Shown here piece after piece: positions 1-6,054 of a stretch of 16,405 nucleotides of DNA. The stretch's first letter is position 1, and the number at the start of each line of letters is the position of its first letter. Both the position numbers and the translations under genes were made by a program. The DNA comes from CAYWGR01 sp964458015 (lineage in GTDB: Bacteria; Planctomycetota; Planctomycetia; Pirellulales; Thermoguttaceae). The stretch covers positions 1-16,405 of the forward strand of contig CAYWGR010000127.1 of assembly GCA_964458015.1 (NCBI GenBank), read 5' to 3'. A model generated the notes under the pieces. That model did no database searches. It was not told the DNA's origin and worked only from the letters and a program-made list of their open reading frames with translations.

Positions 1-1
1 G

Positions 2-854
2 GTTTTTAATTTGGTCGAATCACTGGCCGGGGCCGACTCGCTGGTCTATCTGCCATTGGGCGTGCTGGATGTTCTAGGTTTGCCCTACACCGGCGGCCGG
101 ACGGAAGCACTATTCCTGACGACCCACAAGCTGATGGCCAAACAGCGTCTGCAACAAGCAGGATTGCCGACGCCCGCATGGATAGAACACGGTGCAAAGG
201 CGATCGACGCTCCATGCCCTCACCCTAACCATCTCCCAAAGCGAGAGGGGACCAGCCGACACTGGATCCTCAAAGGCGTTTGGGATCAAGCCTCGCGCGG
301 CATGGAAGATGATGCGGTGCTGCACAATGCCGACGAGGTAGAGNNNNNNNNNNGAGACGGAGGTATATCGTCGCTTGGCGGAGCGATACTCGCAAACCAA
401 TCGGCCATGTTTCGCCGAACAATTCATCACCGGCCGCGAGTTCAATCTTTCGGTCTTGGCCGGCCCAAACGGTCCGCAAGTTTTATCCCCGGCCGAGATC
501 GACTTTTCGGCCTTTCCGCCGGGCAAGCCGCGGATCGTGGGCCATAAGGCCAAGTGGCAAGCCGACTCATTCGAGTTCAACAACACGCCGCGACGGTTCG
601 ACTTCGCCCCGGCCGATGCCCCGTTGCTCGATGAACTGCACCGCCTAGCGGCAAACTGTTGGATGCTGTTTGATCTGCACGGCTGGGTGCGGGTTGATTT
701 TCGCGTCGATGCCCAGGGCCAACCTTGGATTCTGGAAATCAACGCGAATCCCTGCCTTTCGCCCGACGCCGGGTTTGCCGCCGCACTCGAACGAGAAGGG
801 GTCCCCTTCGATCAGGCTATGCGGCAAATCGTGGCCGATGCCCTGCACTTGTAG
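2..854 (+). CDS. D-alanine--D-alanine ligase-like ATP-grasp protein (5' partial, interrupted by assembly gap)
   Basis: The frame is open from the window edge, starting with the residues VFNLVESLAG, which match the N-terminal domain end of Ddl-type ATP-grasp enzymes. Further matches are THKLMAK before the ATP-grasp domain, AEQFITGREFNLSV after the gap, and the C-terminal EINANPCLSPDAG block that supplies metal-binding Glu and Asn. The family ligates a carboxylate to an amine using ATP through an acyl-phosphate. The ANPCLSPDAG ending is more like generic COG1181 ligases than true peptidoglycan Ddl, so the substrate is uncertain. The start lies upstream of the window. Ten Ns at 344-353 change the apparent frame: the true gap must be a multiple of three for the gene to be intact. 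The segment around residues 72-84 (CPHPNHLPKREGT) looks like an absorbed intergenic repeat. Confidence 0.8.
344..353. other. Assembly gap (10 N)
   Basis: Ten undetermined bases fall inside the ATP-grasp gene. The reading frame before the gap (codon phase of position 2) and after it (codon phase of position 354) differ by one base if the gap is really 10 long. Lengths such as 9 or 12 restore a single frame, so 10 is probably a placeholder and not a measured length. Confidence 0.97.
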
Positions 855-909
855 GGGGTCAAGCAGCTAAATCTCCCGCCGATCGTTCCGCCTGTCCAAC
901 GGTTGCTCA

Positions 910-944
910 CCGCTGACTGCTGATAGCTAACCGCTGATATCTAC
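910..944. repeat. Short degenerate heptamer array, CCGCTGA type
   Basis: Five consecutive 7-base units are readable: CCGCTGA, CTGCTGA, TAGCTAA, CCGCTGA, TATCTAC. The array lies in the 224-base spacer between the ATP-grasp gene and the ECF sigma factor. Several units contain TGA or TAG, so the array is closed to translation. It belongs to the same style of 7-base arrays seen elsewhere in the window. Confidence 0.55.
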
Positions 945-1003
945 CCAAGCCCCCCCCCGGCATCCTTTCGCGGAATTTCCAATACAGAAAACTTCCGCTT
1001 CTG

Positions 1004-1015
1004 TTGTAATTACAA
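1004..1015. promoter_or_regulatory. 12-base perfect palindrome upstream of the sigma factor
   Basis: TTGTAATTACAA is a perfect palindrome about 64 bases before the sigma factor start. It overlaps the right arm of a wider inverted repeat (ACAGAA at 984-989 and TTCTGT at 999-1004). Such a site could bind a dimeric regulator, but no promoter hexamers could be placed convincingly, so this is a weak call. Confidence 0.3.
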
Positions 1016-1078
1016 TGGAAAGGAGCGGGCAAGGCAGATACTTGGCTCGTTTCTGCCACGCGATGGGGGTTCAGCAGC

Positions 1079-1660
1079 ATGGGCAATTCCGATCGGACGA
1101 GTGAATTTGTTGCGTTGTTCGCGGCACACGATCGCGGCATCTATAAATATCTGCTCACATTGCTGGCCCATTCCCAAGATACCCAAGAGGTGTTCCAAGA
1201 AACCTCGGTCACGCTCTGGCAAAAGTTCGAGGAGTATCAGCCTGGCAGCAATTTCTTCGCCTGGGCGTGCCGCGTGGCCTATTTCGAGGTACTGAAATAT
1301 CGTCAAACCCATCGCCGTGACCGGCTGCGGTTCAACGACGATCTGCTCGGCACCCTGGCCGAGGAACGTTCGGCCGCCGAAGGATTGTTCCATGTGCATC
1401 GTTCCCTGTTGCCCGGCTGCATGGAAAAACTTCCACCCAAGGATCGGGAGCTGGTCGAGTTTCGCTATGCCGGCGAGGAAACGGTGTTGGAGATCGCCCA
1501 GCGGACAGGCCGTCAGGCCAACACGCTCTACAAAGCATTGGAACGCATCCGCCACACCCTGCTGAAGTGCATCGAGGAAAACATGGCGGAAAGCGAAAAG
1601 GATAAGAAGGGGAACGGCGCCACGGATCAACACGGACCAACGCAGGTGAGTCATGGTTGA
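1079..1660 (+). CDS. ECF-type RNA polymerase sigma factor (Rhodopirellula/Verrucomicrobium family)
   Basis: This 193-residue protein has the two-domain ECF layout. Region 2 spans about residues 8-78, with the core DTQEVFQETSVTLW and the promoter-melting stretch SNFFAWACRVAYFEVLKYRQ. Region 4 spans about 113-165, with LPPKDRELVEFRY and a helix-turn-helix in VLEIAQRTGRQANTLYKAL. It resembles the planctomycete/verrucomicrobial family that I know as TIGR02989. These factors redirect RNA polymerase to a small regulon under control of a membrane anti-sigma partner. The stop codon overlaps the next gene by 8 bases (ATGGTTGA), implying translational coupling with the FecR-like regulator. The ATG at 1079 has only a weak GGGGGT-like ribosome site. 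The tail after residue 170 is charged and probably disordered. Confidence 0.9.
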   Translation: MGNSDRTSEFVALFAAHDRGIYKYLLTLLAHSQDTQEVFQETSVTLWQKFEEYQPGSNFFAWACRVAYFEVLKYRQTHRRDRLRFNDDLLGTLAEERSAAEGLFHVHRSLLPGCMEKLPPKDRELVEFRYAGEETVLEIAQRTGRQANTLYKALERIRHTLLKCIEENMAESEKDKKGNGATDQHGPTQVSHG

Positions 1661-3704
1661 GCAACAACTCCCAAACGACGAGCTCTCGACGCTCTTGGCC
1701 GCCTTGTGCGACGCCACGATCGACGACGCTTCGTTCGCACGTTTGGAGCAATTGCTGGCCGCCGATCCCCAGGCACGGCAATGGTACATGGCCTACATGG
1801 ACCTGCACGGCGAGTTATGTTGGGACCACAAGCGGATCGAGACGACCGAGGAAGAGGCCGGCGCGGAGGACTCAGAGTTCAGGGTTCGGGAATCAGAAGA
1901 AGTGGCCAATGGCCAGTGGCCGATGGTCAGCGAACCCGTCCCGAAATCCCGAAATCCCGAAATCTCCAAATCCCCAATTTCCAATCAGCAAATCCCATAT
2001 CTCCCGTCCCTCGCCCCCAATCTCCAATCCCCTGTTTCTATCGTTCTCGACGATTCCTCTTATCCCACTCCCCTCGCCTCTGTCCCCTTTTATACCAGCC
2101 ATCCGTTCGTTTTCTCGAATCTATTCTCACTATTGGTGTTAGGTCTCGGCCTATTGGGTGCATGGATGTATCAGATTGATATTCCCCGGCAAATCGCCCA
2201 AGACGGCGGAGCCAAGTCACCGTTGAGAAAGCCGCATTCCTCCGACCGCTTGGAGTTTGTCGGCCGTATCACCCGCATGTTCGAAGTGAAGTGGGCAGAG
2301 ATCAACACCTCGACCGAGATGGGCAACAACGTTCCGCTAAATCGCAGATACGCGTTGGCTTCCGGGCTGATGGAAATCACCTATGACACGGGTGCGAAAG
2401 TCGTCCTCCAAGGTCCATGCGTCTATGAAATCGATTCTCGCAATGGCGGATCCCTCTCGGTCGGCAAATTAACCGCCCGGCTGGAGAAGAAGCCTGAAAA
2501 AGTGGCTAGTGAAACAAATCCCAAATCTCAAATCGCCAAATCCCAAATTTCTAATCCCCAATCCCCAATCCCTCATCCCTCATCTCCCGCCCCCCGCCCC
2601 CAATCCCCCGCCCCCTTGTTTGCCGTGCGAACGCCCGCCGCTGTTGTCACGGACCTCGGCACGGAGTTTGGCGTCGATGTCACTAAGGAAGGGCAGACGA
2701 CCGCGCATGTCTTCCGCGGTTCCATCGAGGTTCAGCCTCTGAAGGGCAATCAATCTTTCGGGAAGAAAGTCGTCCTCGTCGCCGATCAAACGCTGCACAT
2801 TGCAACCGATGCCGGTGGCAACGAACCGAAGACTTGCCGCATCCAATTCGATCCATCCGTCTTCGTTCGTATTGAACGACTCTCGGAAATTGCCGATGAA
2901 AAGAAACTGATTCCCTTCCGTCGCTGGGAAGCATACAGCCGCCGCCTTCGCAGCGATCCGACGCTTTTGGCTTATTACGATTTCCAACGCAACGATGCCG
3001 CGCCGTCGGCATTGCCTAATGTGGCCGAAGATGGCGGCCCATTGTTCGACGGCCGTATCGTCGGCGCTGCTTGGACCGTCGGCCGCATGTTCGGCAAGAA
3101 AGCCCTGGCTTTTAACGGAACAGAAAGCCGCGTCGAGATCAATCTCCCTCGGAAATCCGACGATCTGACGCTGACCGCCTGGGTCAATATCGATGCGATG
3201 GGACATGCGTTCAACGCTCTGCTGATGAGCGACGGCCGAAAGTCGCCCGGCAGCGTCTCTTGGTATTGCCGATCCGAAGACTTCCGTTCGTATTTCAATA
3301 TCCTCGGCGCGCGTGGCCCCTGGCGTTTTTCGCCCGAACTTTCCTTCGCCCAAATCCATCGTTGGATGCACTTGGCGGTCGTCTTCCAACATACGAATGC
3401 CCATATCCAGTTCTACAAAGACGGCCGATTGATCGACCAGTACACAGCCCAAGGCATCGCACCCGTTTGCATCGGGCCCGCTCGGATCGGCCATTGGAAC
3501 AGCCCCGGCTATTCAGGCCCCGCGAAAGACTGTGGATTTTCGGGCCGCATCGACGAGCTGGCCATCTTCAGCCGGCCGCTGGCTTCGCACGAAATCCAAG
3601 CGATGTTCGACGCGGAAAAGCCGTTGACCCAAAGCGATTTGGATGAAAAAGCAAAGAAAGATTCCGAACAAAAAGAACTCCATAAAACCAAGAAGAGCCC
3701 TTAA
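1653..3704 (+). CDS. FecR-domain and LamG-domain transmembrane regulator (probable anti-sigma partner)
   Basis: This 683-residue membrane protein has an N-terminal region (about 1-60, LLAALCDATIDDASFARLEQLL) like the cytoplasmic anti-sigma part of planctomycete FecR proteins. One membrane segment (about 152-173) precedes a FecR domain (about 225-365) containing YDTGAKVVLQGP and FAVRTPAAVVTDLGTEFGV. A LamG/concanavalin-like domain (about 437-652) follows, with LLAYYDF, LAFNGTESRVEI, LTAWVNI, WMHLAVVF and GRIDELAIFSRPL, then a charged tail. The inferred role is to sense an extracellular, perhaps carbohydrate, ligand and to hold or release the sigma factor whose gene overlaps it. Two low-complexity stretches (about residues 73-128 and 287-322) are encoded by tandem 7-8-base DNA repeats, the second lying inside the FecR domain. 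The ligand is unknown. Confidence 0.88.
   Translation: MVEQQLPNDELSTLLAALCDATIDDASFARLEQLLAADPQARQWYMAYMDLHGELCWDHKRIETTEEEAGAEDSEFRVRESEEVANGQWPMVSEPVPKSRNPEISKSPISNQQIPYLPSLAPNLQSPVSIVLDDSSYPTPLASVPFYTSHPFVFSNLFSLLVLGLGLLGAWMYQIDIPRQIAQDGGAKSPLRKPHSSDRLEFVGRITRMFEVKWAEINTSTEMGNNVPLNRRYALASGLMEITYDTGAKVVLQGPCVYEIDSRNGGSLSVGKLTARLEKKPEKVASETNPKSQIAKSQISNPQSPIPHPSSPAPRPQSPAPLFAVRTPAAVVTDLGTEFGVDVTKEGQTTAHVFRGSIEVQPLKGNQSFGKKVVLVADQTLHIATDAGGNEPKTCRIQFDPSVFVRIERLSEIADEKKLIPFRRWEAYSRRLRSDPTLLAYYDFQRNDAAPSALPNVAEDGGPLFDGRIVGAAWTVGRMFGKKALAFNGTESRVEINLPRKSDDLTLTAWVNIDAMGHAFNALLMSDGRKSPGSVSWYCRSEDFRSYFNILGARGPWRFSPELSFAQIHRWMHLAVVFQHTNAHIQFYKDGRLIDQYTAQGIAPVCIGPARIGHWNSPGYSGPAKDCGFSGRIDELAIFSRPLASHEIQAMFDAEKPLTQSDLDEKAKKDSEQKELHKTKKSP
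1869..2035. repeat. Coding 7-8-base tandem array A inside the FecR-LamG gene
   Basis: Heptamers run GACTCAG, AGTTCAG, GGTTCGG, GAATCAG, then after four bases AGTGGCC, AATGGCC, AGTGGCC, GATGGTC. They pass into octamers: three exact copies of CCCGAAAT at 1940-1963, then CTCCAAAT and CCCCAATT, decaying by about 2035. The coding strand has no stop in the host frame. The array encodes about residues 73-128, a Pro/Ser/Asn-rich cytoplasmic linker between the anti-sigma-like part and the membrane segment. Confidence 0.75.
2513..2618. repeat. Coding heptamer array B inside the FecR domain
   Basis: From 2520 to 2618 the sequence divides into 14 consecutive units, thirteen of 7 bases and one of 8: CCCAAAT, CTCAAAT, CGCCAAAT, CCCAAAT, TTCTAAT, CCCCAAT twice, CCCTCAT twice, CTCCCGC, CCCCCGC, CCCCAAT, CCCCCGC, CCCCTTG. 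It encodes a Pro/Ser-rich stretch (about residues 287-322) between SVGKLTARLE and FAVRTPAAVV, where related FecR proteins, as I recall them, have only a short loop. Confidence 0.82.
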
Positions 3705-3897
3705 TCGTTCCACCACGGGAATTGGTACCCATGCAGAACAGCACAAGCTTATCGAATCGGCCTGCCCGGGCCCAACGCCCCGGCGGTCGCAAGCACTCCG
3801 CTCGACCTCCGCCGACGATGAACCTTCCGCTTTTTTTGGTCTGGGGTATGTCGCCAACGTAAAATTACAACATTCTATTCTCAAAAAGGTAATTCTC

Positions 3898-4713
3898 ATG
3901 AAAATGCAATGGATTTTCGCGGTTCTCGTCGCATTGAGTTTCTCTACGGCAGTCTCGGCTGATACGATCGACACCACTGCGGGTCTGGTGTATCACCTCG
4001 ATGCAAGCACCGGCGTAAGCGCCACAGGCAGTGCTGTAAGCGCCTGGTCGGATACGGCAAACCCATCGGTTTACACCTTCTCGCAATCAACGGCTGCCCA
4101 GCAGCCGACGTTAGTGGCCGGCGCCATCAACGGTCATGCCGCGATTGAATTCACACGCAGCAATACAACACAATTGGTTTCCAATACTTCCTCCAATGTC
4201 CAAACGGTATTTCTCGTCTGTAAAGCAGGAGCAGATAACATCGGTGCAAGCGGCGCATGGGGCCAGAACGGCGCCGACATGGGCCTCCGTCGCAATGGAG
4301 ATAACAGCGGTTGGTATAGCACTAACGAGAACGATTACGCTTACGGGGGCACAATGGCGATCAATGGCGTCTCCAATCCTCAGAAAATGGATGGGGTCAA
4401 CACCAGCTATCCCATGGCCGCCAATTCCTGGGGCATTATCGTAGCGACTGCCTCGGCACAGCAAACATTCGCCGCAACATCGCTTGGCCATTACAATACC
4501 GCTTTCACTGATCGGGCATGGTCGGGCCAGATTGCCGAAGTGGCCGCTTTCAGCGGAACGCTTTCGAGCGAGCAGATCAACGCCATTGGGTATTCGCTTT
4601 CCCAAAAGTACGGCATTTCTACGACCTATAGCGTACCCGAACCGACTAGCATGGCTTTGATATTGGCCGGTGGTATTGCACTAATGGCCTACGCCTGGCG
4701 GAAACAAAGATAG
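3898..4713 (+). CDS. Secreted LamG-like PEP-CTERM protein
   Basis: This 271-residue exported protein is probably sorted to the cell surface. I chose ATG 3898 because an AAAGG ribosome site lies at 3885-3889 and a classic signal peptide follows at once (MKMQWIFAVLVALSFSTAVSA, cleavage near residue 21). The frame stays open upstream to 3643, but that part overlaps the FecR gene and lacks a signal peptide. The body starts GLVYHLDAS and contains HAAIEFTRSN and IAEVAAFSG, consistent with a LamG/concanavalin-like fold. The C-terminus has VPEP at 246-249, a hydrophobic segment (about 252-266) and the basic end WRKQR, the PEP-CTERM sorting signal recognised by exosortase systems. Following the sigma/FecR-LamG pair by 193 bases suggests it may be a target. 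Its TAG stop is the first three bases of a TAGTGAC heptamer array. Confidence 0.85.
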   Translation: MKMQWIFAVLVALSFSTAVSADTIDTTAGLVYHLDASTGVSATGSAVSAWSDTANPSVYTFSQSTAAQQPTLVAGAINGHAAIEFTRSNTTQLVSNTSSNVQTVFLVCKAGADNIGASGAWGQNGADMGLRRNGDNSGWYSTNENDYAYGGTMAINGVSNPQKMDGVNTSYPMAANSWGIIVATASAQQTFAATSLGHYNTAFTDRAWSGQIAEVAAFSGTLSSEQINAIGYSLSQKYGISTTYSVPEPTSMALILAGGIALMAYAWRKQR

Positions 4714-4757
4714 TGACTGGTGGCTAGTGTTTAGTGACTAGTGACTAGATTAGTGGT
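4711..4757. repeat. Heptamer array TAGTGAC fused to a stop codon
   Basis: Units run TAGTGAC, TGGTGGC, TAGTGTT, TAGTGAC, TAGTGAC, the truncated TAGAT, then TAGTGGT. The first three bases are the stop codon of the PEP-CTERM gene. Since 7 is not a multiple of 3 and the unit holds TAG and TGA, the array closes all three forward frames. Confidence 0.75.
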
Positions 4758-4765
4758 TATATCCT

Positions 4766-4791
4766 CGTTCCGAAGCTCCGGCTTCGGAACG
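4766..4791. repeat. REP-like hairpin, left copy
   Basis: A perfect 11-base stem, CGTTCCGAAGC with GCTTCGGAACG, closes a 4-base loop TCCG. The whole 26-base unit is the exact reverse complement of the copy at 4872-4897. Paired inverted palindromes of this sort are the layout of REP/BIME elements. Confidence 0.75.
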
Positions 4792-4871
4792 TAGCCTCCT
4801 CGAAGCTTTGTTTCGCAGGGGCGAAAAATGGCAATCGACCGCTGCCACGGAACCGGAAATTCCGCCTCGTG

Positions 4872-4897
4872 CGTTCCGAAGCCGGAGCTTCGGAACG
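4872..4897. repeat. REP-like hairpin, right inverted copy
   Basis: The same 11-base stem closes the complementary loop CGGA, making the unit the inverse of the left copy, 80 bases away. Over a long transcript the two copies could pair with each other instead of folding individually. Confidence 0.75.
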
Positions 4898-4910
4898 AGA
4901 GTGTCAAAGT

Positions 4911-4961
4911 AATTTCAGGATTTCAGGATTTTGGTTTCAGGATTTCGGGTTTCGGATATTG
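4911..4961. repeat. Degenerate 7-8-base array, GATTTCAG/GATTTCG type
   Basis: Units are AATTTCAG, GATTTCAG, GATTTTG, GTTTCAG, GATTTCG, GGTTTCG, GATATTG. The GATTTCGG core is the reverse complement of the CCGAAATC core of the coding array at 1940-1963, so the same repeat family occurs here between genes in the opposite orientation. Confidence 0.6.
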
Positions 4962-5004
4962 AAATTCTAAACGCAAATTGTGCGACGGCAAAAAATGCTT
5001 CACG

Positions 5005-5063
5005 TCTTTGCGCCTTTGCGTGAACCACGCAACGAATTACACAAAGACGCCAAGGCGCAAAGA
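5005..5063. repeat. Imperfect inverted repeat, TCTTTGCG type, upstream of the DUF1559 gene
   Basis: The left arm 5005-5021 and right arm 5047-5063 pair over 17 bases with one mismatch, enclosing 25 bases. Each arm is itself a 7-8-base near-repeat (CTTTGCG, CCTTTGCG). It would lie in the 5' leader of the next gene if transcription starts upstream. Confidence 0.6.
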
Positions 5064-5090
5064 AACCCAGCTCGTCTTTCTCGATCGATT

Positions 5091-5096
5091 GGAAAG
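5091..5096 (+). promoter_or_regulatory. Ribosome binding site deciding the DUF1559 start
   Basis: GGAAAG lies 4 bases before ATG 5101. This favours that start over the more upstream in-frame starts, whose extra sequence would be translated from the intergenic inverted repeat. Confidence 0.65.
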
Positions 5097-5100
5097 AATC

Positions 5101-6045
5101 ATGCGTCGAAAAAATCATCAATCATCCATTAATAATTCTAAATCCAGGGCGTTTACGCTCGTTGAACTTTTAGTCGTCATCACGATCATCGGCATTCTGA
5201 TCTCGCTCTTGCTTCCGGCGGTGCAATCGGCGCGAGAGGCAGCGCGCCGCTTGCAGTGCAGCAACAATCTGAAACAGATCGGTCTGGCTTGCTTGAATCA
5301 TGAGCAAGCGCACGGCTTCTTTCCGACCGGCGGCTGGTGCGCCAATTATCAAGGGTTCGTCGCGGGCGATCCCGATTTGGGATACGACGACTTGCAGCCC
5401 GGCAACTGGTTGTACAATATCCTGCCGTTCATGGAACAACAGGCCTTGCATGACTTGGGCACGGGCAAGACCGCGGAGGAGAAGAAGCCGCTATTTACCC
5501 AGCGCGAGCAAACGCCGCTGGCCGCCGCTATTTGCCCTAGCCGCCGGCAGCCAGCCACGCACCCCGTCTATACAGGCCGCACCTGGACAAACTGCACTGA
5601 GTTCACCATCGCCGCCAAGGGCGACTATGCCGGCAACGCGGGCGACAACCCCTGCCCCGAAGACACCAATACGAACACAGGCATCTTCTTCCACCGCAGC
5701 ACGACCCGCGTGGCGGCTGTCTCCGACGGGCTCAGCAACACCTACCTTGTCGGTGAAAAATCGTTGAATCCCGATTATTACGGAACAGGCCAATCCGGCG
5801 GCGATGACGACACGCTGTTCGAGGGAACCAACTGCGACAGCCTGCGTTCAACGCTCTATCTGCCCCTCGCCGATCAGACAGGCTCGGATTCCTGCTATAT
5901 GTTTGGCAGCGCCCATGCGGCGGGCTTCAACATGGCGATGGGCGACGGCTCGGTCCGCTCGTTCAGCTATTCGATCGAAAACACGACGCATCGCTATCTC
6001 GGCAACCGCAAAGACGGCGTAGCGCTGGACAGCAGCAAATTCTAA
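5101..6045 (+). CDS. DUF1559 prepilin-like protein with H-X9-DG C-terminus
   Basis: This 314-residue protein has a type IV pilin-like N-terminus: a short basic leader (residues 1-17), then FTLVELLVV with Glu at position +5 and a hydrophobic helix to about residue 40. Next comes the planctomycete signature SAREAARRLQCSNNLKQIGLA. A prepilin peptidase would cut between Ala17 and Phe18; Ala at -1 instead of the usual Gly is tolerable. The C-terminal motif is His272, nine residues, Asp282-Gly283 (HAAGFNMAMGDGSV), which defines the H-X9-DG subgroup. Planctomycetes carry many copies, apparently as secretion-system or surface pseudopilins, and their precise function is unknown. The gene follows the LamG/PEP-CTERM gene after a repeat-filled spacer and ends 9 bases from a convergent monooxygenase gene. 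Confidence 0.93.
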   Translation: MRRKNHQSSINNSKSRAFTLVELLVVITIIGILISLLLPAVQSAREAARRLQCSNNLKQIGLACLNHEQAHGFFPTGGWCANYQGFVAGDPDLGYDDLQPGNWLYNILPFMEQQALHDLGTGKTAEEKKPLFTQREQTPLAAAICPSRRQPATHPVYTGRTWTNCTEFTIAAKGDYAGNAGDNPCPEDTNTNTGIFFHRSTTRVAAVSDGLSNTYLVGEKSLNPDYYGTGQSGGDDDTLFEGTNCDSLRSTLYLPLADQTGSDSCYMFGSAHAAGFNMAMGDGSVRSFSYSIENTTHRYLGNRKDGVALDSSKF

Positions 6046-6054
6046 TAAATAGAC

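Larger units (their letters stand above)
4714..5100. other. 387-base spacer packed with repeats, no gene
   Basis: No credible gene lies here. The spacer holds, in order, the TAGTGAC array, two mutually inverted hairpins, a GATTTCAG-type degenerate array, a 17-base imperfect inverted repeat and the ribosome site of the DUF1559 gene. The DUF1559 frame is open back to 4978, but that part is repeat-derived. No clear intrinsic terminator with a T-run and no convincing promoter were seen, although the hairpins could act on transcripts. Confidence 0.7.

Noticed and set aside
1063..1104. Short leader peptide of 13 codons overlapping the sigma factor start
   Set aside because: No ribosome site at the right distance and no attenuator-like structure or coding bias.
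1010..1789. 259-codon minus-strand frame across the sigma factor
   Set aside because: Antisense to clear sigma regions 2 and 4; no recognisable features.
2580..3494. 304-codon minus-strand frame opposite the FecR-LamG gene
   Set aside because: No family motifs, and the plus-strand frame carries clear FecR and LamG domains.
3820..3850. ECF-type promoter upstream of the PEP-CTERM gene (GAACCT ... GGTATG)
   Set aside because: The -35-like element is only partly similar to ECF consensus, the spacing is 19 and the -10 match is poor; it may be chance.
3643..3897. Longer N-terminus for the PEP-CTERM protein
   Set aside because: It overlaps the FecR gene, lacks a signal peptide at its start and has no ribosome site; ATG 3898 has both.
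4978..5100. N-terminal extension of the DUF1559 protein
   Set aside because: The extension is translated from an inverted repeat and would bury the prepilin leader; ATG 5101 has a ribosome site.
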